Of a stretch of DNA of 64,000 bases, positions 11,201-24,409 are shown piece after piece. Within the stretch, counting starts at the first letter, position 1. Each line of letters opens with the position of its first letter. The DNA comes from Flaccisagitta enflata (Eukaryota; Chaetognatha; Sagittoidea; Aphragmophora). The notes under the pieces were generated by a model. That model was given only the letters and a program-made list of their open reading frames with translations, was not told the origin of the DNA and ran no database searches. The stretch lies in NCBI GenBank assembly GCA_965153355.1, contig OZ231127.1, positions 82,088,001 to 82,152,000 on the forward strand, read 5' to 3'. Made by a program: the position numbers and the translations under genes.

Positions 11201-14200
11201 TGTCAATACGGATTTGTACTGTTTATGAAGCTTCCGTTTCCTCGTGCCAGGATGAACTTGCTCGTAGTGCTCACTTGTACATTTCCGGGGAAACAAATCG
11301 ATCAATCTTCCAATGATACTTTCGATCTGGCACTCTCTCTCTCTCTCTCTCTCTCTCAATAATGATATGATCAAAATATCACAGTACAGATGGCAATCAC
11401 AGACCTCATTTACCATAATCGCACTTCCTAGATTTTGATTTGTTCCACGGCTGTTGCCAGTCAATGAAATTGGACGTCTATGACTACGGTCTTGTTAGTC
11501 TAGTGTTAGAAATGATAAGCAGTCATTATCCATGTGGGTTGTCTCATGTCATACTCTTTAATTCTTCTTCTCTTCTCTCTGTACCTCATTCCTAGTCTAA
11601 AGAGCTGCCAACGTTCAAAGATCAGGATTTCGTTGATGGAGGTCACATGATACTCATCGGAAAAGAGGCCAAGGAAAAGTTCATGCAGAAATTAGAGGCT
11701 GATGTCAATGTAAGTACGACGCGATGATATACAGTTGAGCATCACTAGAGCGTATTTCAAGCGACTAGGCAAATTTATGCCTTACACTGAAGCTGCCATA
11801 GAAATGACGATGTAATCTTTCATGGGACTGTAATTACAGAAGGACCACTAATTTAGCGTGAGGCGGCACATTTTTTTAGCCCTACCCCTACAGCTAAAAC
11901 CCAGTAACAATTTTTTTCACTCGGAACTACTTTGGATACCTTGGGACAATACAAATGGCGCCACCGTGGCGATTTTTGAGTTTCCACTTTTAACCCCTCC
12001 AAATCACCCCTTTTTCCCACCCCTGAACCACCCCTGTGGGTAAAAAAATCGCAAAATTGGGGGTGTTAAAAGTGGAAACTCAAAAATCGCCACGGTGGCG
12101 CCATTTGTATTGCCCCAAGGTATCCAGAGCACTTCAAAGTGAAAAAATTGGTGGATGGGTTTGAGCTGTAGGGGTAGGGCTAAAAAAATGTGCCGCCTCA
12201 CGCTAAATTAGTGGTCCTTCTGTACCTTGCCTTATCGGTGGGCATGCCTTATTAGCGGGTGCGCTCTAGCGGTGCTCCACTATTTGACGGTATGTTTTCC
12301 CCCTCATGTGCTCAAAACCTATGTACCCGATCGTTTTTGATTATTTTTATAATATTACTACCTAGAACAAAAGAGATTTGGGATCTTTGATCTATTTTAG
12401 GGACCGCGAGTTCCATCTATTTAACACCACTCAAAGGTGGTTGTGGTGAAAATGTTGAAATTTGGTCACTTTGGGCTCATAATTGGGCCACTTCACTTTT
12501 GAAATTTGACCCAAAATCCATGAGATTATGAAACTAGAGCTCAAGAGCTAACCAGTAGTGCAATCCGCATGTTGCTATCATTTTTTGTTAAGATTTGAGA
12601 ACATTTCAAAGATGGAAGGGTATGAGGGTTATTTTACTAGATGAATTTGGTGGTCAATTTTGACATTTTTTACAATTTTTGATATATCTCCGCTTTAGCT
12701 TAACAAATTTAGATGAAATTGGTGACCAAATTAAAGAGTTTTTGATGCTCTAACTGAATCTGGTAAAATTTTGATCAATATGACCCTCAAAATTTTTGGG
12801 AGACTCTAGAAGCAGGTGCTAAAAAGTGAATTTTCCCACCATTTTGGCTACTTTGGTCAAAAAATTTGGGCACTTCCAAGATAGAAAAAGACAAAAAATT
12901 CATGGGCAAATTAAACTACAGTTTGAGATCTAACCAGTGGTGCAATCGGCATGTCAACATGTTGAAGCATATAGATTTGGCAGAGCTTATAGGCTTATAA
13001 TGACCTAAAAATGTCATTTCATCATACCCACTGATCTTCTAAGCTCTGCCAAATCTATATGCTTCAACAAATTGACATGCCGATTGCACCACTGGATAGA
13101 TCTTGAACTGCAGTTTAATTTGTCCATGAATTTTTTGTCTTTTTCTATCTTGGAAGTGCCCAAATTTTTGACCTAAGTAGCCAAAACGGTGAAAAAATTC
13201 ACTTTTTAGCAACTGCTTCTAGAGTCTCTCAAAAATTTTGAGGGTCATATCCATCAAAAATCTTACCAGATTCAGTTAGAGCATCAAAAACTCTTTGATT
13301 TGGTCACCAATTTCATCTAAATTTGTCAAGCCAAAGTGGAGGTATATCAAAAATTGTAAAAAATGTCAAAATTGACCACCAAATTCATCTGGTAAAAAAA
13401 CCCTCATACCCTTCCATCTTTGAAAAGTTCTCAAATCTTAACAAAAAATGATAGCAACATGCGGATTGCGCCATTGGTTAGCTCTTGAGCTCTAGTTTCA
13501 TAATCTCATGGATTTTGGGTCAAATTTCAAAAGTGAAGTGGCCCAATTTTGAGCCCAAAGTGACCAAATTTCAACATTTTCACCACAACCACCTTTGAGT
13601 GGTGATAAATAAATGGAACTCGCGGTCCCTAAAATGGTTCAAAGATCTCAAATCTCTTTTGTTCTAGGTAGTAATATTATAAAAATAATCAAAAACGATC
13701 GGGTACATAGGTTTTTAGCATATGAGGGGGAAACCATACCGTCAACTCCACTATATACACTTCTCAGTTGAACCCCTCAAAAACCAATTTAGGGACCAAC
13801 AAATTTTGTTAGTAATAGGCGGATTTCTGACAAGTTGATTTAAAAATATATAAATCAACGCGATGGAATGCTTTCCATATATTGGCATGTTTATAAACGA
13901 GATGCAGTTACACACCACTGTTCTGGACCTATGCGTTTTGCGTAATGGAAATCCGCTAATAACGGCTGTAAAATTTCGGTTCTTTCATGTCATTTCTTTT
14001 GATTTCCCATAACGGCGATAATTCTTTGGTCCTTATCAGAAGTAAAATTGCCATGTTGAGAGGGGACATTGAATCTCTATGCTCGCGTCAGTGCATGTTT
14101 TTTAACTCTTCTCCTGATTTTTGCCTTGAAATCAGTTTCTTATCCGTTCCCATCTCATGGATTATTCTTTGCTGGTCGGTGTCCATGACTTGAAGCAGGC

Positions 14201-17200
14201 GGAGGAAGATGCTGCCAATGCAGCGCGACAAGGTAAAACCTCTCTCTGCCAATCTCACCATCGTTTTCATTGTTTTACCTCAGTCCCTACTATTTCCCTT
14301 CCAACAGGACCGGACTCAGACCTACACAACCTTAACAAAAGAACATATATAATATAATACAAAGTAGAGCAACCAGACCAGATAATAAACGGTTGCTATC
14401 ATGACAAAAACATTTAACATATTTGATAGTGTTTGTTTTTCTTCACGCATTCATAAGTTGATAGATTTTAATTTGTTTGCAGATCCTGCTAGACCCAAAA
14501 CAATTCCAATGAGGGGGGGGGGGGGGTGAATATGTCCGACCCTGCTTGCCAATTTGTAGCCCAATTCGTCGTTCTCGATTCTCAATCTCACCTGGTCCAT
14601 CTCAAAACTGTAACCGGACAATCAGATCCTTACACATGTAATGCCTTACATGAACAGGAAATGGCGAGACCAACGGGCGGATAGGTAGCGCCACTTCCGG
14701 CGGTGCGTCTGGCGTGGAAAGTGACGGCGGCGTGACGAGTGACGGCGACGTTTTCGACGAAGAGGACGAATGTGACACTTCCGATATAGAAGCCGCCCCA
14801 ACGCCGCCAGAGAGTCCCGGTACGTTGACTGAGAGGGGGGGGGCGGGTCTTATGATCTCAGGTTTGTTCATCACACGTAAGCGTGACGATCCTGTATATT
14901 ACCTAGCTGAAACACTGTATTATAACAAGTTAACAACATACAATTGTATTAATTCGATCTGTGTAATACAATTGTGAATAATTTGTGGAATGATTCCCGA
15001 CCCTTCACTACCAACCTGTGATTACATCGTTAAGTGTCCAAACATAAATGAAATTGTCCTCGCTATATCTGTAATTTCCTTCTTTCCTTTCCATTTTCTA
15101 TTCGAAATCATTTGTGATCGTGACTTTCATGGTGATCTCCCCGCATTTTTTCTTTTCAACGTTTCTTTTCACTTGACCGTAACCATTCTCACCGTTTTTC
15201 CGCGACTTTGCTTGTCATCCTGTTTTGTTGCATTTTTCCCGTGTCCTTATTTGTTCGTTCCTTTTTCTCTCCACATACATCATCCTTTTCACCATTTTAC
15301 ACGCTTTCCTTTGCTTTCTGTTCTCTTATTTCTATCTTTCCCAATCATCATCATCGTCATCATCATCATCATCATCATCATCATTGCCTTTTGTCGTTGC
15401 GGCTTTCTATCCCATTTATTTCATCCAACCGGTCCTGTCCGATGCACAAAACCTTTGTCCTTTTAAATTTCACTTCATCCCCTTCCACCTGCCTTCTTCT
15501 CATCCCTTCCTCCGTGTATCGACCTTGCGTTTCAATATGCGCTGCACACCGTCGCTCAACACACATAAACACGTCTTTCACTAACGTAATCCTCCATTCA
15601 TTTTACCTTTTTTTCACAAAATATCTGTAATTTGCATAAAAAAAAAGCCCACATGTCATCAAGCGATTGGCGCGTCCGTCGTCAGCGCGCGTTGTTTCAT
15701 CGTAGTTTTAACGCCAGTCATCGTAAAACTCTGAGATCTCTGCCGTCACTTGTCTCCAGTAAAGGCCAAGGGCCCGATGTATTTTCCCTTTCTCTAGATG
15801 GGCGCTTAGGTAATCATGATTCCATGTGGTCGGCCAAGGTCACCATTTTGTATATCTATTTGCGCACTCACCCAGAAATTCTGGGCCAGAATTGTGCAAT
15901 GCGCGCCCACTTCCGCTGATACGGGTCGTTGAGGAGATAATTATAGGAAAAGCTATCGAAAAAAGACATAAGCGAATAAGTGATCAAGTAGAAATATGGA
16001 AAAGTCAATACTGCCAACTTACCACTCTGCACCTGCCACTCGACATAAGGACCTATACTTTATTCTAGCCGATTGCAGGGTTGGGGAGGGGGTGGCTTGA
16101 CGGCGTAGTATAGGGGAGGGGAGGGATGGCGCGTTTACAGTGTTCTGACGTGTACCGGCTTCATTAATTGTTCAGTTAAATCTGACGTTATGAAAATGTA
16201 AACACGCGCACCATGTTTTCGCGCATGAACGGATCGGGCGTGTCAGAGGTGTAGTTTGTTAGTTACGTTACGTGGCAGGCATGCGTCAAGGTTCAGCCGA
16301 AGTAGCTGGCCATTGGCGAAGGGGGATGAAAGGAAAGAAATAGAAAATAAGACCGTTTGTCAGTCTAAGTAGATGAAATCCTAATTTACATATTGCAGAA
16401 AAAATGTTTTATACGCACTTCTAAACGTCCTTTAAATAAGAAAAAGATCATTTTCATCATTTGTTATGACTTCATACATATGATAAAAAAAGGCCAAATG
16501 ACTTCATAAAAGGCAATTAAAAAAGCTAGTATAAAAAATTCTATTTTTGAAGTGTTCATTTTTGAAGTGTTCATTTTTGAAGACGATTTCCTTATGTTTG
16601 GAAAGATTTTTATGAAGATGAAAGTGCAGAAGTCGAAACCTGCTCACTGTGTGTAGCGGCGAAAGGACAAAATGAATGATTCCCTGCACGATTTTGAGTC
16701 TTGAAAACAAAAGATCACAGATGATCGTTCAATTGTACCCGGCGAAATGCCATTGCCTCAAGCGTCAAAAGCAGTGGCCACGTGACCACTTTGGATAAAT
16801 TTGGGCAGGAAGGGTGCTGATGCTGAGTAAGAAGATTGAATATTAGTATAATATTGGTGTGATATATTATACATAATATAGTATATATTGAATATAGTAT
16901 ATATATTATTTGTAATACTATATATAGTATGATATTAGTATATATTAGTATCAGAAAATTTGAATAATAGTACGGTCCATATCCTATGAAAATTGCGGCA
17001 GCTTGTGCAAAATTGTTCCTGAGCACTGCGCGGTATCTAAGCACTTGAGAAACCAGTGGCTGTCGCCAAACATGTGAATTGCAGGTGCAATTGACACGTG
17101 TCCAGTGGAAATACTTAAATTATGTTTTAAGATATAAAGAGAAGTGATAACATTACCCCTATAAATATAGGAAAAGACAAGGGAGGAACAGAGAAACAAA

Positions 17201-20200
17201 AGCCATATTGATGTTGGGAAAGACAAGGGAAGAATAAAAAAACATTACCCATATTTGTATAGGGAAAGACGAGGGAGGAAAAGAGAAACAAAAGCCATAT
17301 TGATGTAGGGAAAGACAAGAGAAGAACTGAAAAACATTACCCATATTTGTATAGGGAAAGACGAGGGAGGAACAGAGAAACAAAAGCCATATTGATGTAG
17401 GGAAAGACAAGAGAAGAACTGAAAAACATTACCCATATTTATATAGGGAAAGACAAGGAAAGAGTTGAAAAACATTACCCCTATATATATTAGGGAAAGA
17501 CAAAGGTAGAACTGAAAAACATTACCCATATTTATATAGGGAAAACAAGGGAAGAACTGAAAAACATTACCCATATTTGTATAGGGAAAGACAAGGGAGG
17601 AACAGAGAAACAAAAGCCATATTGATGTAGGGAAAGACAAGAGAAGAACTGAAAAACATTACCCATATCTATACTGGGAAAGACAAGGAAAGAGTTGAAA
17701 AACATTACCCCTATATATATAGGGAAAGACAAGGGAGGAACAGAGAAACAAAAGCCATATTGATGTAGGGAAAGACAAGGGAAGAAGTGGAAAACATCAC
17801 CCATATTTATATAGGGAAAGACAAGGGAGGAACAGAGAAACAAAAGCCATATTGATGTAGGGAAAGACAAGGGAAGAACTAGAAAACATCACCCATATTT
17901 ATATAGTGAAAGACAAGGGAGGAACAGAGAAACAAAAGCCATATTGATGTAGGGAAAGACAAGGGAAGAACTGAAAAATATTACCCATATTTGTATAGGG
18001 AAAGACAAGGGAAGAACAGAGAAACAAAAACCATGTTGATGTAGGGAAAGACAAGGGAAGAACTGGAAAACATTACCCATATTTACATAGGGAATGACAA
18101 GGGAGGAACAGAGAAACAAAAGCCTTATTGATGTAGGGAAAGACAAGGGAAGAACTGAAAAACATTTCCCATATTTGTATGGGGAAAGACGAGGGAGGAA
18201 GAGAGAAACAAAAGCCATATTGATGTAAGGAAATACAAGAGAAGAACTGAAAAACATTACCCATATTCATATAGGGAAACACAAGGGAAGAACAGAGAAA
18301 CAAAAGCCATGTTCTGATAGGGATAGACAAGGGAAGGACAAGGGAAGGACAATGGGGGAACAGAGAAACAAAAGCCATATTGATGTAGAGAAAGACAAGG
18401 GAAGAACTGGAAAACATTACCCATATTTATATAAGGAAAGACAAGGGAGGAACAGAGAAACAAAAGCCATATTGATGTAGGGAAAGACAAGGGAAGAACT
18501 GGAAAACATTACCCATATTTATATAGGGAAAGACAAGGGAGGAACAGAGAAACAAAAGCCATATTAATGTAGGGAAAGACAAGGGAGGAACTGGAAAACA
18601 TTACCCATGTTTATATAGGGATAGACAAGGGAGGAACAGAGAAACAAAAGCCATATTGATGTAGGGAAAGACAAGAGAAGAACTGAAAAACATTACCCAT
18701 ATCTATAAAGGGAAAGACAAGGAACGAGTTGAAAAACATTACCCCTATATATATAGGGAAAGACAAGGGAGGAACAGAGAAACAAAAGCCATATTGATGT
18801 AGGGAAAGACAAGGGAAGAACTGGAAAACATTACCCATATTTATATAGGGAAAGACAAGGGAGGAACAGAGAAACAAAAGCCATATTGATGTAGAGAAAG
18901 ACAAGGGAAGAACTGAAAAACATTACCCATATTTGTATAGGGAAAGACGAGGGAGGAAAAGAGAAACAAAAGCCATTTTGATGTAGGGAAAGACAAGGGA
19001 GGAACTGGAAAACATTACCCATGTTTATATAGGGATAGACAAGGGAGGAACAGAGAAACAAAAGCCATATTGATGTAGGGAAAGACAAGGGAAGAACTGA
19101 AAATCATTACCCATATTCATTCAGGGAAAGACTAGGGAAGAACTGAAAAACATTACCTATATTTGTATAGGGAAAAATGAGGGAAGAAGAGAAAAACAAG
19201 AGCCATATTGATGTAGGGAAAGACATGGGAAGAACCGAAAAACATTACCCATATTCATATAAGGAAAGCCAAGGGAAGAACTGAAAAACATTAACCATAT
19301 TCTTATAGGGAAAGACAAGGGAAGGACAGAAAAACAAAAGCCATGTTCTTATAGGAATAGACAAGGGAAGGACAAGGGAAGGACAAGGGAAAGACAGCAA
19401 AAAACAAAACCCTACTTTCAAAGAGAGTGAAGAGTGGAAGGAAAAAAAAGGAAAAAAAAAAAAAAACAGAAAAACATTTTGTGGAGTTATAGTGAATTGC
19501 TTAACGCAATTCACAAAAAAAATAACATTTTCCTTTTCAGCTTTGTTGCCCATTTTGCACACGGCTTAGTGTAATCGCTGATGGAGTAGAACCCGACTTG
19601 ATTGGAATCTGCACCTCTTTGTGTGTTAAGTATTTAAAGTCTGGAGGCTCGTATCCTACTTGAACAAAGGGTATCATGCCTCTGGTTATTGTGTCGAAGA
19701 AACAGATCACAATGAATGTTTTTTTGATTGGTGACAATTTAGGTCGGGAAGTGCGGGGAGTTCAATTCGCCACTTCTGTTGACATCGAAAATTCGGAGAA
19801 CTTCAACGATAACATCTTTTGCATTCCCGCGAGAGAGGGTAAGACTCCAGGAACGGATGATTCATTTGTTGTTGACCAAGTGTTAGGCGAGAGAGGGTAA
19901 AACTTCAGGAATGGATGATTCATTTGTTATTGACCAAGTGTTAGATGAGAGAGGGTAAAACTCCAGGAACAGATGATTCAGTTATTATTGACCAAGTGTT
20001 AGACAAAAGAGGGTAAAACTCCAGGAACAGATGATTCTGACCATGTGTTAGGCGAGAGGGTAAGACTCCAGGAATGGATGATTCATTTGATGTTAACCAA
20101 GTGTTAGGCGAGAGAGGGTTAAACTCCAGAAACAGATGATTCTTTTGTTAGTGACCAAGTGTTAGGCGAGAGAGGGTAAAACACCAGGAATGGATGATTC

Positions 20201-20862
20201 ATTTATTGTTGACCAAGTGTTAGACGAGAGAGGGTAAGACTCCAGGAACGGATGATTCATTTATTGTTGACCAAGTGTTAGACAAGAGAGGGTAAGACTC
20301 CAGGAACAGATGATTCCTTTTTTGTTCATCAAGTGTTAGATGAGAGAGGGTAAGACTCCAGGAACAGATGATTCATTTATTGTTGACCAAGTGTTAGGCG
20401 TGAAAGGGTAAGACTCCAGGAATGGATGATTCATTTGTTGTTGACCAAGTGTTACACGTGAGAGGGTAAAACTCCAAAAATGGATTGTTTCTTTGTTGTT
20501 GACCAAGTGTAAGGCGAGGGAGAGTAAGACTCCAGGAACGGATGATTCATTTGTTGTTGACCAAGCGTTAAGCGTTAAGCGTTAAGCGAGAGAGGGTAAA
20601 ACTCCAGAAACAGATGATTCCTTTGTTGTTGACCAAGTGTTAGACTAGAAATGGCAAGACTCCAGGAACGGATGATTCATTTGTTGTTGACCAAGTGTAA
20701 GGCGAGAGAGGGTAAAATCTAACGGTCGAAGGGTACCCGATAATAACCTAAACTAGGTTACCATTTTATCAATGACCGGAAATCGGAATACAACAATAAA
20801 CCAATTGAGTGACTCAGTTTCTTCTTTTATTCATATCCCCTATCCCCCTTCTCCTGACTCTC

Positions 20863-20946
<84 letters not shown>

Positions 20947-22589
20947 GATATTAGCATCCATCAAATTTGATGATCATTTGCTTAATTTTTATAAATTGAA
21001 AGTAAACAAAAGTTTAATAAACATAAAAAAATAGAAAAATAGAAAAAAAAATGCAGAAGTTAAAAAAGAAAAGCTTAAAACAAATTAAAAAACTGAATAA
21101 AAAGTAAAAAAAGTAAAAAAAATAAAAAAATTTAAAGAATTTAAAAAAGATAAATAGTGACACATCTAAAAAACAATGAATAATAAAAAAAGTAAAAGTA
21201 AATAACTAATAAAGTGCAGGATTTAAAAAAGAAAAAAATCAGTGCTATTCTTAAATGATCCACACTTAATCATCATGCAAAAAAAATGTCAGTATGCAAA
21301 TAAAAATCGATAATAACCGCAACCGGAAGTCGGTTATAGCAGTATCTGAACCGAACCTATATTCGCGATTTTTAATTTATTAATTGAACCTAATTGAACT
21401 GATTTTTATAAGCCAGATCGCTAAACTCTAGTAAAACCCCAGAAACAGATCATTCCTTTGTTGTTGACCAAGTGTAAGGCGAGAGAGGGTAAGACTCCAG
21501 GAACGGGTGATTCCTTTGTTGTTGACCAAGTGTGAGACAAGAGAGGGTAAGACTCCAGGAACAGATGATTCCTTTGTTGTTAACCAAGTGTTAGACGAGA
21601 GAGAGTAAGAGTCCAGAAACAGATGATTCCTTTGTTGTTGACCAAGTGTTAGGCGAGAGAGGGTAAGACTCCAGGAACAGATGATTCCTTTGTTGTTGAC
21701 CAAGTGTTAGGCGAGAGAGGGTAAGACTCCAGGAACGGATGGTTCATTTGTTGTTGACCTAGTGTTAGGCGAGAGTGGGTAAAAGTTTAGACGGTAGTGC
21801 TTTATTTGTTCCTGGGGCATAAATTACACGCCAGAACGGTGTGAAAATATTACCCGTTACCCGTTACAGTCCAACTTGTCTTGACTGGGCTCTGGAGATA
21901 ATGGAGACATTAGTAAAACACGATGATAGAAAATTCCCTGTAACATATGTCAAGATCATTTTTGATCAACCCCACGTTATTTTATCATTTTCAGGAGCGG
22001 AAAAACCTGAGATTTATTTTCTGGGAATAATCGACGTGTTGACACATTACGGAGTCCGAAAGCAAGCGGCGTACGCTGCTAAAACCGTCAAACATGGCAC
22101 GGGTGAGTGAAAAAGTTTATACCTTTTTTGGGTCAAGCTGTTTTTCTCCAATTGTAGTGAAATGAGATTTGGGGCAAGGGAGAGGGTGATGTCTCGTATT
22201 CCTAAAAAAATCCATCTCGCTTTTTCTGTAGTAAGTTTTTAGCTATTCTTAAACCCATTTTTTAGGTTAAATCCGTTTCCTTTTTAACGTATATTTTGTT
22301 TCAGAAGTGTAGAAAATGTCTCAGCATTAATTTGCGCAAATATTTATACTTTTCTTAAGGCTAGGGAAGAATAGTTTTTAATGACTGATAAAGTTTGGGT
22401 GCTTTAACTGGGTACCACTTCTTTGTTATTGTCCTTTCCAAGAATGTACGACCGTTTTTCTATGATGCGTATTCTAACCTAACGCGTTCTAATTTCCCTT
22501 CTACATGTTTAGGAGCTGAAATATCAACTGTGGACCCCGAACATTATGGGAAAAGATTCCTTGAATTTATTGACAATCACGTCATTTAG
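8275..22589 (+). CDS. PIP4K2: Phosphatidylinositol 5-phosphate 4-kinase type 2 (ten coding exons)
   Basis: Type II PIP kinase, which makes PI(4,5)P2 from PI5P at internal membranes and in the nucleus. Coding exons: 8275-8415, 8700-8797, 9023-9272, 9777-9962, 11596-11709, 14136-14232, 14658-14819, 19743-19838, 21995-22102, 22513-22589. Every junction is GT-AG and phase-consistent, giving 442 codons against about 406-421 in vertebrate members. Motifs in order: [19 protein letters not shown] (N-terminal), [20 protein letters not shown], the lysine of DRRFVVKTV that should bind [23 protein letters not shown], the catalytic [11 protein letters not shown], the metal-binding [10 protein letters not shown], and the type II activation loop [17 protein letters not shown] that sets PI5P preference over PI4P. 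Exon 7 is an acidic, low-complexity insert ([11 protein letters not shown]) ending TPPESPG. The divergent segment is encoded by exons 4 and 6. Introns 1 and 8 begin with tandem copies of the splice donor (see repeats at 8378 and 19829). Confidence 0.95.
8378..8640 (+). repeat. 46-bp tandem array carrying the PIP4K2 exon 1 splice donor
   Basis: The end of exon 1 and its donor (GTCAGTCACACG then GTAAGACT) are repeated with a 46-bp period: units start near 8378, 8424, 8470, 8516 and 8562, with a sixth decayed. The first four keep CACACGGTAAGAC intact. Only the first donor (exon end 8415) joins exon 2 in frame; 46 is not a multiple of three and the frame closes at 8511. Confidence 0.85.
9460..9770 (+). 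repeat. CTGCCTGTCGATCTGTCTGC minisatellite in PIP4K2 intron 3
   Basis: Same pyrimidine-rich motif as at 6403-8025, here running up to the acceptor of exon 4 (TTACAG, exon starts 9777), so it also acts as the polypyrimidine tract. Open frames in both strands over it are repeat artefacts. Confidence 0.8.
9963..11595 (+). other. PIP4K2 intron 4
   Basis: No exon inside. It holds a short direct repeat of GGCACCCCAAATTAGCCCCC at about 10495-10550 and a (CT)n run at 11336-11358. Confidence 0.6.
11835..12224. mobile_element. Near-perfect palindromic MITE, 390 bp, TACAGAAGG ends
   Basis: TACAGAAGGACCACTAATTT at the left is mirrored by AAATTAGTGGTCCTTCTGTA at the right, and the complementarity continues almost to the centre near 12030. 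TA at each end would be the target duplication, as in Tc1/mariner-type MITEs. It lies in PIP4K2 intron 5. No coding capacity. Confidence 0.85.
12284..13745. mobile_element. 1.46-kb fold-back element with 9-bp target duplication
   Basis: The left end TTGACGGTATG is mirrored by CATACCGTCAA at the right and the arms are complementary nearly to the centre at about 13015. The element is flanked by direct CTCCACTAT at 12275-12283 and 13746-13754, a 9-bp target duplication as made by Mutator-like elements. It has no ORF and sits in PIP4K2 intron 5, right after the 390-bp MITE. Confidence 0.88.
14820..17149 (+). other. 5' half of PIP4K2 intron 7
   Basis: No exon recognised. It contains a (CAT)n microsatellite at about 15347-15383 and an AT-rich TATATTA stretch at about 16840-16960. 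The open frames here have no recognisable similarity. Confidence 0.55.
17150..19400 (+). repeat. 46/92-bp higher-order minisatellite in PIP4K2 intron 7
   Basis: Two related 46-bp units alternate: one has GGAACAGAGAAACAAAAGCC and CATATTGATGTA, the other GAACTGAAAAACATTACCC and ATATTTATATA; both begin GGGAAAGACAAGG. Together they form a 92-bp higher-order repeat over about 2.2 kb. The repeated minus-strand frames are artefacts of the array. Confidence 0.88.
19829..20716 (+). repeat. 58-bp tandem array carrying the PIP4K2 exon 8 splice donor, block 1
   Basis: The last bases of exon 8 and its donor (GCGAGAGAGGGTAAGACTCC) start a 58-bp unit that continues with AGGAACGGATGATTCATTTG and TTGACCAAGTGTTAG. 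About 15 copies follow, most keeping GAGAGGGTAAGAC or GTAAAAC. The true exon end is 19838, in phase with exon 9. Confidence 0.85.
20869..20942 (+). repeat. (CT)n microsatellite
   Basis: Uninterrupted CT dinucleotide run in PIP4K2 intron 8, followed by an A-rich stretch (about 20990-21240). Together they split the 58-bp donor array into two blocks. Confidence 0.9.
21426..21790 (+). repeat. 58-bp splice-donor tandem array, block 2
   Basis: About six more copies of the unit in block 1 (GAGAGAGGGTAAGACTCCAG). It lies upstream of exon 9 (acceptor TTTTCAG, exon starts 21995). Confidence 0.85.
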
Positions 22590-23476
22590 GGTTTCTGTTC
22601 CTCGCATCTTTCCAAAGTTTTGAGGAGATTTTAACATTTGTTGAATAATGATCGATCAATCATATTGAGTAAGTTACGATTTGATGCGAAAGTGAAACGA
22701 CCAATTTGACCTCTGGAAATTGAACCTATTTTGTTTCCGGTGGCAAGAGAAGGAAAAATCGGTAAAGAAAATTACTGCGCTGATGAAAGAGAAATAGAAC
22801 GTGAAGCCCCTCTTAAAAACTGTAGCGTCATCACCCAGAGCCCAGTATACGGGAGACTAGAAGTAAAAGGTATGATTGAAGTATTGTTTGATACTTATCC
22901 ATAAAAGACTATACAAATGTCGCTATCAAAGATTGTTCAGTCTTAAACCCTAGCATAAGTTGAAGCTCTTAGTGCTCAATAAAGCCATTTTTTGAGTGAC
23001 CTTAAAAATTTTCACCTTTAAAAAGGGACGTAATTTCATGTGGGGGCTAAAACTAACCAAATGCTCTGATGGCGCAATTTGTATTGACATCACGATAATT
23101 TAGCTAAACCTCCAGTATTCCCCTATACCCTCAATATGTTAGGCTCTAGGGCCAGTCTAGGGGGGGTACAGTTTTCATGGGGGCCTCTCGTTCTGTAACG
23201 CTTTCATCTTTATATGACGATTTGACTGAATGTCTGGAGACTGGTGGGCGAACGAGTGGCGTTGTAAGTTTTCTGGCCCTTTCTCTCTCCCCCCCCCCAT
23301 CCTCCTCCCTTGTCTTTCGTTTGGTTTAAAGTGAATCCCCAGTTAGAGATCTTTTAAGTATTGAATTTTTGATTGTTCAAGAGTGATACTTGTCAGAGTA
23401 ATTTGTTTGCTAATTACGGAGATTGTGATTGGATTGATGCGGTTTTGATGAGAGGGATTAGCATGGAATTATCGGA

Positions 23477-23565
<89 letters not shown>

Positions 23566-24409
23566 GTGGGTGTCTGTTTTTCAATGAGATTTTTTTTCGC
23601 TTAAAATGTCATTACATGCCTATCAAATACATACAAAATATTCTGTGGCACGTGCCGTTTTTGCCATTTTAAGATTTTATAATCAATTTTTCAAACCTAA
23701 TGATTCAACCGCCATTTTGTCATGTTATTACATAAGAATTGCATTTTTTCTTATTTTTTGCTTTTTCCTACTTGAGTCTTTTTTTTTTACCGCCTTTTTT
23801 GTACATAAACCTTTTTCTTCTTATTACTTTTCTAATTGATAGTATTAACTTCAGCGGAACGTCATTGATAGTAAGGGGGAGTATGTTTCAGGATGGTAAC
23901 GCAGTTCTAACAGTTGTAATAAAGGAGTGGCCAATAATTGGGCTGGTAAACAATTTGAAGAAACCTTTTGTAATAAGAAATATCGAATTATTCACACCAT
24001 GTCTTGATTAATGAGGGGAAATTCGCAAGACTGAAATTATTGAACTTAGGCACATTTCAAGGAAATTTTCAGCTTTTACTAACCTACTTTAATGAACATA
24101 TTTTTTCCACCCATTTGCAACGAGACACACCCAGCTTCAAATAAGTTTCGTTCAGTTACGCTATTGTGTAGTTGCATATTTATTGGTGTCACCCTCGTAA
24201 GTTAGTTTTATTTCCGTTAGTACCATATTTTTAGTCCTTAACGAATTATCTTATGTACTCATTGATGTATGTTTGCCTGTTACGATTCATCACATCTCGT
24301 TTTTAATTGTTGATTTACCTAACTGCTACGATTAATGCGACCGATGAAAGTAGACCATGATGAGGAAAAGAGCGATGTTTTGGGGGCAAAGTCTGATCTA
24401 TGACCGATG
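22590..24409 (+). other. 3' flank of PIP4K2, no gene recognised
   Basis: AT-rich sequence after the PIP4K2 stop. It would hold the 3' UTR. I see no second gene. A (CT)n run occupies 23482-23563. Confidence 0.5.
23482..23563 (+). repeat. (CT)n microsatellite
   Basis: About 40 uninterrupted CT repeats. Confidence 0.95.

Noticed and set aside
15208-15630. Plus-strand frames of 120-160 codons in PIP4K2 intron 7
   Set aside because: Pyrimidine-rich low-complexity translation around a (CAT)n repeat; no splice-phase fit with PIP4K2.
17159-19088. Series of minus-strand frames with [19 protein letters not shown] repeats
   Set aside because: They follow the 46/92-bp minisatellite exactly and sit antisense in an intron.
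17150-20716. Regular repeats with spacers as a CRISPR array
   Set aside because: The units are head-to-tail minisatellites with no unique spacers, in a eukaryotic intron, and no cas genes exist.
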